Assembly (NCBI RefSeq): GCF_011046735.1
Contig: NZ_CP049258.1
Coordinates: 1,754,001-1,818,000 of the forward strand
DNA from: Nordella sp. HKS 07
GTDB lineage: Bacteria; Pseudomonadota; Alphaproteobacteria; Rhizobiales; Aestuariivirgaceae
Direction of reading: 5' to 3'
DNA: 64,000 nt
In this document: positions 23,721 to 32,770 of the stretch, piece after piece
Layout of the letters: every line of letters starts with the position of its first letter
Numbering within the stretch: position 1 is the stretch's first letter
The notes under the pieces: generated by a model
Databases searched by the model: none
What the model saw: only the letters and a program-made list of their open reading frames with translations
What the model was told of the DNA's origin: nothing
Program-made: the position numbers and the translations under genes

Positions 23721-24607
23721 CCGATGCCTATCTGGATATCAGGGATCTGAGTGTCGCGCTCCACTATGGCGGCGGCCGCCTGCTGCGCCGCGTCTCGCTC
23801 GCCGTGAAGCCGGGGGAGGTTCATGCGCTGGTGGGCGAGTCGGGCGCCGGCAAGAGCATGATCGCGCGCGCCGTCTTCGGCATCCTGCCCAAGGCGGTCG
23901 CGATCCTCGAGGGAGATGTCACGTTGGAAGGCGCCGATCTCAACGCCATGCCCGAGACCGCCCGCCGGCTGTTCATCGGCCGACGCGCCGCCTTCATCCC
24001 GCAGGATCCGCTGACCGCACTCAACCCGTCGAAGCGCATCGCCGAGCAGATTTCTGACCGGCTCATCCATATTCTGGGCCTGCCGAAAGCCAAGGCCCAC
24101 GAGCGCGCGGCGGCCCTGCTTGACGAGGTGAAGATCGCCGAACCTGAGCGGGTGATGCGCCTCTACCCGCATGAATTGTCGGGCGGCATGCGCCAGCGCG
24201 TCCTCATTGCCGCCGCTTTCGCCGGCGAGCCGCGCCTGATCGTCGCCGATGAACCGACGACGGCGCTCGACGTCACGGTACAGAAGCAGATTTTGGGACT
24301 CATCGCCGCCCTGCAGGCACGGCACGGCACAGCCCTGCTGTTCATCACCCATAATCTCGGTGTGGTGGCGAAGCTCTGCCAGACGGCATCCGTCCTGTAT
24401 GCCGGCAAGGTGGTCGAGCAGGCGGCCGTGCGCGAGCTTTTCGCAAATCCCCGTCATGCCTATACGCGAGCCTTGATGGCGGCGACGCCGCGCTATGATC
24501 GCCCGGAAGAGTCGCTCAAGCCCGCCTCGCCCGAACTCCTGGCCGAGCTTGCGCGCGAAGTGGCCGAGACCGATGCCGCCTGGGCCAGGGAGCGCGCCGA
24601 TGGCTGA
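23717..24607 (+). CDS. ABC ATPase, DppD type
   Basis: 296 residues. Walker A GESGAGKSMIAR, Q-loop FIPQDPLTALNP, signature ELSGGMRQRV, Walker B LIVADEPTTALD and switch His in FITHNLG. The C-terminal HAYTRALMAATPR belongs to the oligopeptide/dipeptide ATPase family. It would pair with the next ATPase as a heterodimer. It overlaps both neighbours, showing a tightly coupled operon. Confidence 0.94.
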   Translation: MTDAYLDIRDLSVALHYGGGRLLRRVSLAVKPGEVHALVGESGAGKSMIARAVFGILPKAVAILEGDVTLEGADLNAMPETARRLFIGRRAAFIPQDPLTALNPSKRIAEQISDRLIHILGLPKAKAHERAAALLDEVKIAEPERVMRLYPHELSGGMRQRVLIAAAFAGEPRLIVADEPTTALDVTVQKQILGLIAALQARHGTALLFITHNLGVVAKLCQTASVLYAGKVVEQAAVRELFANPRHAYTRALMAATPRYDRPEESLKPASPELLAELAREVAETDAAWARERADG

Positions 24608-25424
24608 GGCGCTGTTCACCATCGCGGGGCTTCATCTCTCTTTGCCCGATTTAGCGCGCAAGCCGCTGTTCGGCGCGGCACCCCGCATTGAGATCCTCAA
24701 GGGCTTGAGCTTCACCGTGCCGGAAGGCGCCATCACCGGCATTGTCGGGGAATCGGGATCGGGCAAGACGTCGCTGGGCCGGACATTGATCCGCCTCCTC
24801 ACTCCCGACAGAGGCCGCATAGTCTTTGCCGGGCGCGATATAGCGGGCCTCGATGACGATGCACTGCGGCCTTTGCGGCGCGATCTGCAGGTCATATTCC
24901 AAGACCCGTTTTCCTCACTCAATCCGCGCAAGACGGTCGGTAGCATCATTGCCGCACCCCTGCTGCTGCACAAAGTGGCAGGCAGCGCCGGCGAAGCCCG
25001 TAGCCTTGCCGGTGAGGCGCTGGTGCAGGTCGGCTTGCCGACTTCATTCGCGGCGCGCTATCCGCATGAACTGTCGGGCGGCCAGCGCCAGCGCGTCGGC
25101 ATCGCCCGCGCCGTGGCGCTCAAGCCGCGCTTCATTCTGGCGGATGAGATCGTCTCCGGCCTCGACGTGTCGAGCCAGGCGCAGATCCTCGACCTTCTGA
25201 TGAACTTGCGGGCGCGGATGAACTTCACCATGGCCTTCATCAGTCATGATCTTTCCGTGGTGCGGCGGCTATGCGACCGGGTGATCGTGATGCGCGGGGG
25301 CGAGATCGTCGAGGACGCCGACACCGTGACGCTCTTCGAAAAGCCGCAGCACGCCTATACTCGGCTCTTGCGCGATTCCATTCCCTTGCCGGAAGTCAGC
25401 GACGGCTGGCTCAAGGAGCCTTGA
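24600..25424 (+). CDS. ABC ATPase, DppF type
   Basis: 274 residues. Walker A GESGSGKTSLGR, Q-loop VIFQDPFSSLNPRKTV, signature ELSGGQRQRVG, Walker B FILADEIVSGLD (Ile-Val where Pro-Thr is usual) and FISHDLSVV. C-terminal HAYTRLLRDSIP. ATG 24600 overlaps the end of the previous gene (ATGGCTGA). A thiolase gene starts 2 bases after its stop. Confidence 0.94.
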   Translation: MAEALFTIAGLHLSLPDLARKPLFGAAPRIEILKGLSFTVPEGAITGIVGESGSGKTSLGRTLIRLLTPDRGRIVFAGRDIAGLDDDALRPLRRDLQVIFQDPFSSLNPRKTVGSIIAAPLLLHKVAGSAGEARSLAGEALVQVGLPTSFAARYPHELSGGQRQRVGIARAVALKPRFILADEIVSGLDVSSQAQILDLLMNLRARMNFTMAFISHDLSVVRRLCDRVIVMRGGEIVEDADTVTLFEKPQHAYTRLLRDSIPLPEVSDGWLKEP

Positions 25425-25426
25425 TC

Positions 25427-26626
25427 ATGGAAGCCTTTATAGTCGATTTCATTCGAACCCCGATCGGGCGCTATGGCGGTGTCCTGTCGTCGATACGCAC
25501 TGATGACCTCGCGGCTCTCCCGATCCGCACGCTTCTCGAGCGGCATAGAGAGATCGATCCGGCGGCGATCGATGAGGTCATCCTGGGTTGCGCCAACCAG
25601 GCGGGCGAAGATAACCGCAATGTCGCCCGCATGGCCACCTTGCTGGCGGGCCTCCCCGAAACCGTGCCGGGACTGACCGTCAACCGGCTCTGCGCCTCGG
25701 GCCTCGATGCGGTCATCGCCGCGGCGCGCGCGGTCAGGACCGGCGAGGCCGATCTGGTGATCGCGGGCGGCGTCGAATCCATGTCGCGGGCTCCTTTGGT
25801 GATGCCCAAGGCGGAAGCCGCTTTCTCCCGCAACACCGAGCTTTACGACACGACCATCGGCTGGCGTTTCGTCAACCCGCTGATGAAGACGCGATATGGC
25901 ATCGATTCGATGCCCGAGACGGCGGAGAATGTCGCCGCCGACTACCAGATCTCGCGCGCCGATCAGGACGCCTATGCGGCGCAAAGCCAGACCCGTGCCG
26001 TGAAGGCGCAAGAGAGTGGCCGCTTCGCTGAAGAGATCGTCGCCGTGCCGGTGCCGCAGAAGAAAGGCGAGACTCTGTCGGTCGCCACCGATGAGCATCC
26101 GCGCGCCGGCACGACGGTCGAGAAGTTGTCGAAACTGCCGACGCCCTTCCGCAATCCGGGCACGGTGACCGCCGGCAATTCACCGGGCGTCAATGACGGC
26201 GCCGCTGCTTTGCTGATCGCGTCGGAGAGGGCCGTGGCGAAATACGGCCTCGCGCCTTTGGCACGCGTGGTCGGCGCGGCAAGCGTGGGCGTGGCGCCGC
26301 GCATCATGGGCATCGGCCCGGTGCCGGCGACGGAGAAACTCATGCGACGGCAAGGCTGGAAGATCGGCGACTTCGACATCATCGAGCTCAATGAGGCCTT
26401 CGCGGCGCAAGTCCTCGCCGTGACTCGTGCGCTTGCCATCACGGCGGAGGACGAAAATTTCAATCCGAATGGCGGCGCCATCGCGCTCGGCCATCCGCTC
26501 GGCGCCTCGGGCGCCCGCATCGCCGGCACCGCCGCACTTGAGCTCAAGAAGCGCGGCGGCAAGCGCGCGCTGGTGACGCTGTGTGTCGGTGTCGGCCAGG
26601 GCGTGGCTCTGGCGCTCGAACGCTAG
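25427..26626 (+). CDS. Acyl-CoA thiolase (3-oxoadipyl-CoA/acetyl-CoA acetyltransferase type)
   Basis: 399 residues with all catalytic parts: nucleophile Cys89 in VNRLCASGLDAV, the NEAFA motif, His356 in ALGHPLGASGAR and Cys386 in LCVGVGQG. It cleaves 3-oxoacyl-CoA with CoA, or condenses acetyl-CoA. The sequence style (GGVESMSRAPLVMPK, TTIGWRFVNP) resembles PcaF/PaaJ 3-oxoadipyl-CoA thiolases more than short-chain PhaA (established family knowledge, by eye). It is the last gene of the peptide-type importer operon, starting 2 bases after the ATPase stop with caaggag upstream; a thiolase there suggests that the imported compound is degraded as a CoA thioester. The TAG stop lies in a RIME-like repeat. 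Confidence 0.9.
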   Translation: MEAFIVDFIRTPIGRYGGVLSSIRTDDLAALPIRTLLERHREIDPAAIDEVILGCANQAGEDNRNVARMATLLAGLPETVPGLTVNRLCASGLDAVIAAARAVRTGEADLVIAGGVESMSRAPLVMPKAEAAFSRNTELYDTTIGWRFVNPLMKTRYGIDSMPETAENVAADYQISRADQDAYAAQSQTRAVKAQESGRFAEEIVAVPVPQKKGETLSVATDEHPRAGTTVEKLSKLPTPFRNPGTVTAGNSPGVNDGAAALLIASERAVAKYGLAPLARVVGAASVGVAPRIMGIGPVPATEKLMRRQGWKIGDFDIIELNEAFAAQVLAVTRALAITAEDENFNPNGGAIALGHPLGASGARIAGTAALELKKRGGKRALVTLCVGVGQGVALALER

Positions 26627-26728
26627 AGCATCGGACCGAAAAGTGCGCAGCGGTTTTCGGGATAATCCGATGCGCAAATCAAAGAGTTAGAGCGCCGGAC
26701 CGATTCTATGTGAGCGTCCGGCGCTCTA
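26624..26728. repeat. RIME-like palindromic repeat, two-hairpin form, copy 3
   Basis: tagagcatcggaccgaaaa pairs with ttttcgggataatccgatgc; gagcgccggacc pairs with cgtccggcgctc. Same layout as 3022-3127 and 3593-3697. It lies between convergent thiolase and dadA and could end both transcripts. Confidence 0.85.
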
Positions 26729-26742
26729 AAGGGTGGGGCCGC

Positions 26743-27993
26743 TCAGCCATACCTGGTGATGGCGAGATCGGTCGTATCTATCTCCGGCTTACGGCCGCCG
26801 ACAAGATCGGCGATGACGCGGGCCGAACCTGTGCTCATCGTCCAGCCGAGCGTGCCGTGGCCCGTGTTGAGGAAAAGGCCGGCGATCTTCGTCGCGCCGA
26901 TGACCGGTGTGCCGTCCGGCGTCATGGGACGCAGGCCCGACCAGAACGAGCCCTTGCTGGCGTCGCCACCCGGGAAGAGGTCCATGACGGAATGCTCCAG
27001 CGTGCGCCGGCGGGCCATGCCGAGATCGTTGGTATAGCCAGAGATTTCTGCCATGCCGCCGACGCGGATGCGATCGCCGAGCCGGGTGATGGCGATCTTG
27101 TAGGTCTCGTCCATCACCGTCGATTCCGGCGCGCGCGTTGCGTCGGTAATCGGAATGGTCAGCGAGTAGCCCTTGACCGGATAGACCGGCAGGCGGATTC
27201 CGAAGGGCCGCACCAGGAGCGGTGAATAGCTGCCGAGAGCCACGACCACCGCATCGGCGGCAAACTTTTCTCTAGCGGTGACGACGCCGCGCACGTGGCC
27301 GGCCTCGACATCCAGACCCTGGATCTCGGTGCCGTAGGCAAAGCGAACGCCGATCTCTTCCGCCTTCGTTGCCAGCGCACTGGCGAACTTGAAGCAGTCG
27401 CCGGTCTCGTCCTTCGGCGTCAGCAGGCCGCCGACGATTTTCTCGCGCACATGCTTCAGGGCAGGTTCGACGCGGATACAGCCATCGCGATCGAGCACCT
27501 CGTAGGGGATGCCGTCGGCGGCGAGCGCCTTGACGTCCTTGGCCGAGGCGTCGAGTTGCGCCTGAGTGCGGAATAGTTGCAGCGTGCCCTGCATGCGCTC
27601 GTCATAGGCAATGCCGGTCTCCTCGCGCAGCGCTGCGAGCGAGACGCGGCTGTAGTCGGCAATGCGCAGCATGCGGCTCTTGTTGATCGCGTAACGCTCG
27701 GAGGTGCAGTTGGAGAGCATCCTCACCAGCCAGGAAATCATGGCGGCGTCGACCTTGGGACGCAGGATCAGCGGCGCGTGCTGCATGAAGAGCCATTTCA
27801 CCGCCTTCATGGGGATGCCGGGCGCGGCCCAGGGCGAACAATAGCCGAAGGAGACCTCGCCGGCATTGGCGAAGCTGGTCTCCAGCGCAGGGCCCTGCTG
27901 ACGGTCGATGACCGTGACCGCATGTCCCGCCTTGGCAAGCTGGTAGGCCGACGTGACACCCACGATGCCGGCGCCGAGAACGATGACTTTCAT
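26743..27993 (-). CDS. dadA: D-amino acid dehydrogenase (DadA, small subunit type)
   Basis: 416 residues, DAO fold: FAD-binding [20 protein letters not shown] with [18 protein letters not shown], and C-terminal [20 protein letters not shown] with [14 protein letters not shown]. It oxidises D-amino acids such as D-alanine to 2-oxoacid plus ammonia, passing electrons to the respiratory chain at the inner membrane. It lies 26 bases after the alanine racemase gene in the same direction: the usual dad operon (L-Ala to D-Ala to pyruvate), here racemase first. The divergent Lrp-type gene is its probable regulator. Confidence 0.95.
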   Translation of the reverse strand: MKVIVLGAGIVGVTSAYQLAKAGHAVTVIDRQQGPALETSFANAGEVSFGYCSPWAAPGIPMKAVKWLFMQHAPLILRPKVDAAMISWLVRMLSNCTSERYAINKSRMLRIADYSRVSLAALREETGIAYDERMQGTLQLFRTQAQLDASAKDVKALAADGIPYEVLDRDGCIRVEPALKHVREKIVGGLLTPKDETGDCFKFASALATKAEEIGVRFAYGTEIQGLDVEAGHVRGVVTAREKFAADAVVVALGSYSPLLVRPFGIRLPVYPVKGYSLTIPITDATRAPESTVMDETYKIAITRLGDRIRVGGMAEISGYTNDLGMARRRTLEHSVMDLFPGGDASKGSFWSGLRPMTPDGTPVIGATKIAGLFLNTGHGTLGWTMSTGSARVIADLVGGRKPEIDTTDLAITRYG

Positions 27994-28019
27994 AATGTCC
28001 TCATAGAGAGAAGAAGGGG

Positions 28020-29153
28020 TCAGCGGTATCGCCGCTCGAAGCGGTGGCCGAGACCTGTCAGTATTTCGTAGGAAATGGTGCCGGCGTGGCGCGCCACGTC
28101 CTCCAGCGTCTGGTGCGGCCCCAGCACTTCCACGAGGCTGCCGAGCTTGAGGCGGCCCTCCGGCAAAGCGGAGATGTCGATGGTGATGCTGTCCATGGAG
28201 ACGCGCCCGACGATGGGCAGGCGGATGCCGTCGTGATAGACCGCCCCCCTGTTGCTGAGGCTGCGTGGCAGGCCGTCTGCATAGCCGGCGGCGATGGTGG
28301 CAAGCCGGGTAGTTTCCGCGGTGACATGCGATCCGCTATAGCCGACGCGCGTGCCGGCCGGTACGGTCCGCGTCTGCACCACGGCGACGTCGAGCCGCAC
28401 GACCGGCTCCATCGGATTCGGCCTGCCTGCCGTCGGCGCGCCGCCATAAAGCGCGATGCCAGGGCGGGCGAGCACGCCATGATAGGCCTTGCCGAGGATG
28501 ATGCCGCCCGAATTCGCGAAAGAGACGGGGAATTGCGGAAACGCCGCCGCGACGCGGTTCATTTCAGCAAGCTGGTCGCCGTTCTGTTCGCTTGTCTCCT
28601 CATCGGCGGAGGCGAGGTGGCTCATGATAAACAGGACATCGATCCCGCTCTCGGCTTCCAGGAGGCTGGCAAGCGCAGAGCGCTCTTCCGGCGGCACGCC
28701 GAGGCGCGACATGCCGGTGTCGAATTGCAGTACCGCCGGCAGCTTGCGGCCGAGCGCCTGCGCGGCGCTTGCCCATTGCTGCCACTGTTCCAGCGAGTTG
28801 ATCACGGGCACGATACCTTCGCGGGCGCAGGCGTCCTCATTGCCGGGCTGGAGGCCGTTCAGCACGAAGAACATCGCATCGGCGGAAAGAAGTGGACGCA
28901 GGCGCAGGGCTTCCGCGAACTGGGCGACAAAGAAATGTCGGCAGCCATGGGCGTAGAGCTTCGCGGCGACCCGGTCGGCGCCGAGGCCGTAGGCATCCGC
29001 CTTGACGACGGCCGCCGCACGCGCCGGCGCGACCTCCGCCGCCAGCCGCTCATAGTTGCGGGCAAGGGCCGAAAGATCAAGGGTCAGGTAGCCCGGCGCG
29101 CCACCCGCGCGGGTCGTTCCGCCCTGTCTGTTTGTCGTGATTAAGCAGTCCAT
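28020..29153 (-). CDS. Alanine racemase, catabolic (DadX type)
   Basis: 377 residues. PLP lysine K51 in [16 protein letters not shown]; the C-terminal catalytic Tyr region is [20 protein letters not shown] with GYADGLPR, and the C-terminal barrel has [15 protein letters not shown] 29153 follows cggagg. As first gene of a unit with dadA and next to an Lrp regulator, it is the catabolic racemase and not the cell-wall-dedicated copy (inference). The 20-residue N-terminal lead ([12 protein letters not shown]) is longer than in most Alr, so a later start is possible. Confidence 0.93.
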   Translation of the reverse strand: MDCLITTNRQGGTTRAGGAPGYLTLDLSALARNYERLAAEVAPARAAAVVKADAYGLGADRVAAKLYAHGCRHFFVAQFAEALRLRPLLSADAMFFVLNGLQPGNEDACAREGIVPVINSLEQWQQWASAAQALGRKLPAVLQFDTGMSRLGVPPEERSALASLLEAESGIDVLFIMSHLASADEETSEQNGDQLAEMNRVAAAFPQFPVSFANSGGIILGKAYHGVLARPGIALYGGAPTAGRPNPMEPVVRLDVAVVQTRTVPAGTRVGYSGSHVTAETTRLATIAAGYADGLPRSLSNRGAVYHDGIRLPIVGRVSMDSITIDISALPEGRLKLGSLVEVLGPHQTLEDVARHAGTISYEILTGLGHRFERRYR

Positions 29154-29231
29154 TTCCGGCCTCCGACTCGGCGCGGAGACTAGTGAAAGGATCGTGAAAT
29201 TGCAGACGAAACAGCGCTTGATTATTGTGAG

Positions 29232-29243
29232 AAATCATGATTT
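29232..29243. promoter_or_regulatory. Lrp-type palindrome between alr-dadA and the lrp-like gene
   Basis: AAATCATGATTT is a perfect 12-base palindrome, set in an AT-rich stretch between divergent starts at 29153 and 29279. Position and composition fit a binding site of the adjacent Lrp/AsnC regulator. Confidence 0.5.
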
Positions 29244-29278
29244 TTGAAAGAAACGGCGATTTTTTGGAATAATCTGCT

Positions 29279-29743
29279 ATGACCGCCCTGGACGCTATCG
29301 ACCGCAACATCCTTCGGCTCCTCAGGCTCGATGCGCGCATGAGCAATGCGCGCCTCGCCACCGAAGTCGGTCTTTCGCCCTCGGCCTGTCTCCGCCGGAT
29401 CAAACTTATGGAAAAAGCCGGCGTCATCCGCGGCTATACGGCGCTGGTGGATGCGGGAAATGCCGAATCGGCCATAGCGGTCATCATCAACATCACGCTC
29501 GAACGGCAGACGGAGGACCACCTCGACCGCTTCGAGGCGGCGGTGCGTAAGCATCCGGAGATCCGCGAATGCTTCCTGATGACGGGCGGCTCGGATTACC
29601 TGCTGCGCGTCGAGGTCGCCAATGCGGGTGAGTTCGAGCGCATCCACAAGGAAATCCTCTCGGCACTGCCCGGCGTATCACGAATTCACTCGAGCTTCTC
29701 GATCCGCAATGTCCTTGCAACCCGTCCGAAGAGGCGGAATTGA
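29279..29743 (+). CDS. Lrp/AsnC-family transcriptional regulator (DadR/PutR-like)
   Basis: 154 residues. N-terminal HTH (DAIDRNILRLLRLDARMSNA, VGLSPSACLRRIKLMEKAG) and C-terminal RAM ligand domain (IAVIINITLERQTEDHLDRF, FLMTGGSDYLLRVEV). It is divergent from alr-dadA, the classical setting of an activator responding to L-alanine or a similar amino acid. It is convergent with the Gfo/Idh gene, with 9 bases between the stops. Confidence 0.93.
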   Translation: MTALDAIDRNILRLLRLDARMSNARLATEVGLSPSACLRRIKLMEKAGVIRGYTALVDAGNAESAIAVIINITLERQTEDHLDRFEAAVRKHPEIRECFLMTGGSDYLLRVEVANAGEFERIHKEILSALPGVSRIHSSFSIRNVLATRPKRRN

Positions 29744-29752
29744 ACCGAATAT

Positions 29753-30895
29753 CTACCCCTTGCCGATACTCGCCACCGACACCCATTGCCGGCTGGCCGC
29801 CGACTGCTCCATCGCATCGCACACCGCCTGAACCTTGAGACCTTGCGCGAAATCGGGATCCCACGGCCCTTGCGGCCATTTCTCCAGGAGATCGCCGAAA
29901 TGATTGACGAAGCTCGAACCATAACCGACGCCCTGCCCGATCGCCCACCAATTGGCGGCGTAAGGATGCGATATGTGCTCGGCGCGGATGCGGCGCATGC
30001 CATAGAGCTCCACCGCGTCGCTGCCGTCGCCATAGAGCAGCTCATTCAGCCTGGCATAATCGAAATGCAGTGTGCCCAGCGTGCCATTGACCTCGATCGT
30101 GAAATCACACGGCCGCCTGACGCAGGAGCGCGTCATCTCCATGATGCCGCGGGCACCTGAGGCGAAACGCACCAAAGCTGAAGACGCATCGTCGACCTCG
30201 ACCTTGCGCGTGCCGCCGGACTTCGCCGGATCGGCGCGCTCGCGCACGAAGGTCTCCGACTGGGCGCTGACCTCCTCGATGTCGCCGATCATCCACTGCG
30301 CCATGTCGATCAGGTGGGCGCCGAGATCGGCGATGGTGGTGCCGCCCATCTTGCGTTCGAAACGCCAGTCGAAGGGAATGCTTGGGTCGATGAACTCGTC
30401 CGACATCCAGATGGCGCGCCAGAGCTGCACCTTGCCGACCTTGCCTTCATCGATCATCCGCTTCATCAGCGAGACGGCCGGCAGCTTGCGGTAATTGAAG
30501 CCGACGGCGTTGAGCACCCTCGCCTTCTTGACGGCATCGAGCGCCATGCGGCCTTCTTCATAGGAAGTTGCGAGCGGCTTTTCCGAGATCACCGCCTTGC
30601 CGTTGGCGGCGGCGGCCGCGGCGATCTCGGCATGGGTGCCGGGCGGCGTACAGATATCGACGATGTCGACATCGGGACTTTCGACGATTCTGCGCCAGTC
30701 GGTCGTCGAGCGCGCGAAGCCGTAAGCAGTGGCGGCCTTCTCGACGCCCGCCTGCTGCCGGCCGCTGATGATGTGAAGTTCCGGCTCGACGGGCAGCTTG
30801 CGCAAGGTGTTGAGCGCCCGATAGGCATAGGAATGCGCCTTGCCCATACCGCCATAGCCGACCATGCCGATGCGGACTTTTGGCAATGAAGTCAT
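29753..30895 (-). CDS. Gfo/Idh/MocA-family NAD(P)-dependent oxidoreductase
   Basis: 380 residues from ATG 30895 (gggagg upstream); the frame is open much further upstream but that part overlaps the preceding gene antisense-free and is not family-like. Rossmann motif VRIGMVGYGGMGKAHSYAYR; substrate-Lys motif VISEKPLATS; then the alpha/beta C-domain with GGTTIADLGAHLIDMAQW. These enzymes oxidise a sugar or cyclitol hydroxyl. It is the last gene of a four-gene unit (33883 to 29753), overlapping the previous gene by 4 bases (ATGA). The three Gfo/Idh enzymes in one unit suggest stepwise redox of one sugar. Confidence 0.9.
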   Translation of the reverse strand: MTSLPKVRIGMVGYGGMGKAHSYAYRALNTLRKLPVEPELHIISGRQQAGVEKAATAYGFARSTTDWRRIVESPDVDIVDICTPPGTHAEIAAAAAANGKAVISEKPLATSYEEGRMALDAVKKARVLNAVGFNYRKLPAVSLMKRMIDEGKVGKVQLWRAIWMSDEFIDPSIPFDWRFERKMGGTTIADLGAHLIDMAQWMIGDIEEVSAQSETFVRERADPAKSGGTRKVEVDDASSALVRFASGARGIMEMTRSCVRRPCDFTIEVNGTLGTLHFDYARLNELLYGDGSDAVELYGMRRIRAEHISHPYAANWWAIGQGVGYGSSFVNHFGDLLEKWPQGPWDPDFAQGLKVQAVCDAMEQSAASRQWVSVASIGKG

Positions 30896-31827
30896 CTCGT
30901 CCTCCCTTTCGCGATCGCGGCCGAAGCCTGCTCGGCGGCAATGAGCGCCGCAATCGCATCCGCAGCCGTGGCGCCTTCCGAGGGCCGGCCGCAGACCGCA
31001 TCGGCGAAACCTTCCGCCTGCAGCCTCAGCGCGTCGAGGAACACTTTCTCGCTTTCGGGCGGCCAGAAGAAACGACAATCCTCGAAACCCTTGGTGCCGA
31101 ACACTTGCGCCCAGCAGGCATCGCCGAGGGGAAAGCGGCGGCCGAGCGAGACAAGGCCGCACGCGCCGCCCGACAGATCGCAAAGGGCTTGCGCCGCATC
31201 GGGATCGACCTCGACTTTCTCCGCATAGGCGGTCGCGGCCGTAGCGACCCGCAGATTGGAAATTTCCTGCCCCGTCAGCCAACGCATCTGATCGAATTCG
31301 TGCACGCCCATATCGACGAAGGCGCCGCCGCTGGTGGCGCGGAAGGAGGCGGGCGGCGGTGTCTCGTCCCATTGGTAGCAGGAGACAAGATAGAGATCGC
31401 CGAACTCGCCTTGCGCGATACGGTCTTTGAGCCGCTTCAGTTGCGGCACGAAGCGGCGCCAATAGGCGACCTGGAGCAGCACTTTCTCCTTCGCCGCGAT
31501 CTCCGATGCTACACGCGCCTCGCGCGCCGTGATCCCGCACGGCTTTTCGCACAGGACCGACAGACCGGCGACGGCGAGTCGCGCCACCATGTTGACGTGA
31601 TAGGCGCTCGGCACCGCGACCAGTGCGCCATCGATGCCGCCGGCCTTCAGCATCCCTTCGACTTCGCTATGGAGTTTGACGCCGGCAGGCAGCTTGAGTG
31701 TAGAGCGGATGGCTTCTGAGGTTTCGGCGATCGCCACCACCTCGACGCGATCACTGCCGGAAATGGCGCGCATATGCGTCTGGCCCATCCGCCCGGCACC
31801 CACCAGACCTAGGCGGAAGCGCGCCAT
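30892..31827 (-). CDS. Gfo/Idh/MocA-family oxidoreductase (inositol 2-dehydrogenase-like)
   Basis: 311 residues. FRLGLVGAGRMGQTHMRAIS; the Lys motif is VLCEKPCGITARE; VDMGVHEFDQMRWLTG is the conserved Asp/His catalytic segment of the inositol dehydrogenase-like group. It lies 3 bases after the TIM-barrel gene and overlaps the next dehydrogenase by 4 bases. Slightly short for the family (usually 330-390). Confidence 0.9.
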   Translation of the reverse strand: MARFRLGLVGAGRMGQTHMRAISGSDRVEVVAIAETSEAIRSTLKLPAGVKLHSEVEGMLKAGGIDGALVAVPSAYHVNMVARLAVAGLSVLCEKPCGITAREARVASEIAAKEKVLLQVAYWRRFVPQLKRLKDRIAQGEFGDLYLVSCYQWDETPPPASFRATSGGAFVDMGVHEFDQMRWLTGQEISNLRVATAATAYAEKVEVDPDAAQALCDLSGGACGLVSLGRRFPLGDACWAQVFGTKGFEDCRFFWPPESEKVFLDALRLQAEGFADAVCGRPSEGATAADAIAALIAAEQASAAIAKGRTR

Positions 31828-31830
31828 GGT

Positions 31831-32760
31831 TCAGAAGCCCCGTTCAGCGAGATAGGAGAGATTGGCGACCTGGTCCATGGCCGGCCGGTCGGGCGCCGAA
31901 GCATCCGGCAGGATATCCTGCTCGACCACCAGCCAGCCTTCATAGTTCCGGCGCAGATGAGCGAGCACACCCTCGATATCGACATCACCCTTGCCCAGCG
32001 CGCAGAAGGCGCCGCGCCGCCAGATCTCGATCACCGGAGCCGCTTCCTTGACGATTTTGTCGATCACGTCAGTCCGCGCATCCTTCAGATGAATATGGTT
32101 GATGCGCCCGTTCCAGTCTTTCAGCGCCTTGACCGGCTCGCCTTGGCCCAGCAGCAGATGGCCGGTATCGAGACAGAGATCGATGCTGGTCAATTCCAGC
32201 ATCTTCTCGATCTCCCATACGGCTTCGATATGAGTGCCGGTCTCGTGATGGAAGGTCGGCTCGTAGCCGCGCTCGCGGCAACGTACGACAGCGCTTTCGA
32301 GCCCGTCGGCGAAGCGCTTCCAGCCTTCCGCGTCGAAGCCCAGTTCGCGACGGGTGGCCGCCTGTCCCGGATGCGCCTTGCGCCTGTCGCTGCCGAGATC
32401 GGCGAGCGTCGGCTTGGGCTTGAGACCGCTATCCGGCAGGCCTGCCGCATCAAAGACATCGAGCAAGATGTCGAGCTCATGCAGCGCCGCTTTCAAACGC
32501 GCGGGCTCGCTATAGGGAAGTTCGAGATAGCCGCCAGCCAGACCGAGCTTACGGTCGTGGAGGCGCTTCTTCAGTTCGTCTCCTGTGCCGAGATAGCCGG
32601 CGGGGCCCAGATCGATGCCGCGATAGCCGGCACCTGCCACCGCATCCAGAATGCCCTCGCCGTCGGGCACATTGGGATCGATACCCACGGTGATCTCGAA
32701 GGCGCCGAAGCTCACCGGGGCATTGGCGAGGACGATCTTGTCTTGTTTTGTCTGGGTCAT
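31831..32760 (-). CDS. Sugar phosphate isomerase/epimerase-fold TIM barrel (IolE-like)
   Basis: 309 residues. Opens LANAPVSFGAFEITVG and GILDAVAGAGYRGIDLGPAG, as in IolE (2-keto-myo-inositol dehydratase). Metal-site segments: FHHETGTHIE, LCLDTGHLLLG, HIHLKDART and LVVEQDIL. It may dehydrate or epimerise a keto-cyclitol or keto-sugar made by the neighbouring dehydrogenases. It starts 10 bases after the upstream dehydrogenase (aaggaca before ATG). IolC, IolD and IolB are absent from view, so a standard inositol operon is not present. Confidence 0.85.
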   Translation of the reverse strand: MTQTKQDKIVLANAPVSFGAFEITVGIDPNVPDGEGILDAVAGAGYRGIDLGPAGYLGTGDELKKRLHDRKLGLAGGYLELPYSEPARLKAALHELDILLDVFDAAGLPDSGLKPKPTLADLGSDRRKAHPGQAATRRELGFDAEGWKRFADGLESAVVRCRERGYEPTFHHETGTHIEAVWEIEKMLELTSIDLCLDTGHLLLGQGEPVKALKDWNGRINHIHLKDARTDVIDKIVKEAAPVIEIWRRGAFCALGKGDVDIEGVLAHLRRNYEGWLVVEQDILPDASAPDRPAMDQVANLSYLAERGF

Positions 32761-32770
32761 GACTTGTCCT

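Noticed and set aside
30896-31552. N-terminal extension of the Gfo/Idh protein at 29753
   Set aside because: This part overlaps the upstream dehydrogenase gene in another frame; ATG 30895 with gggagg gives a normal Rossmann N-terminus.
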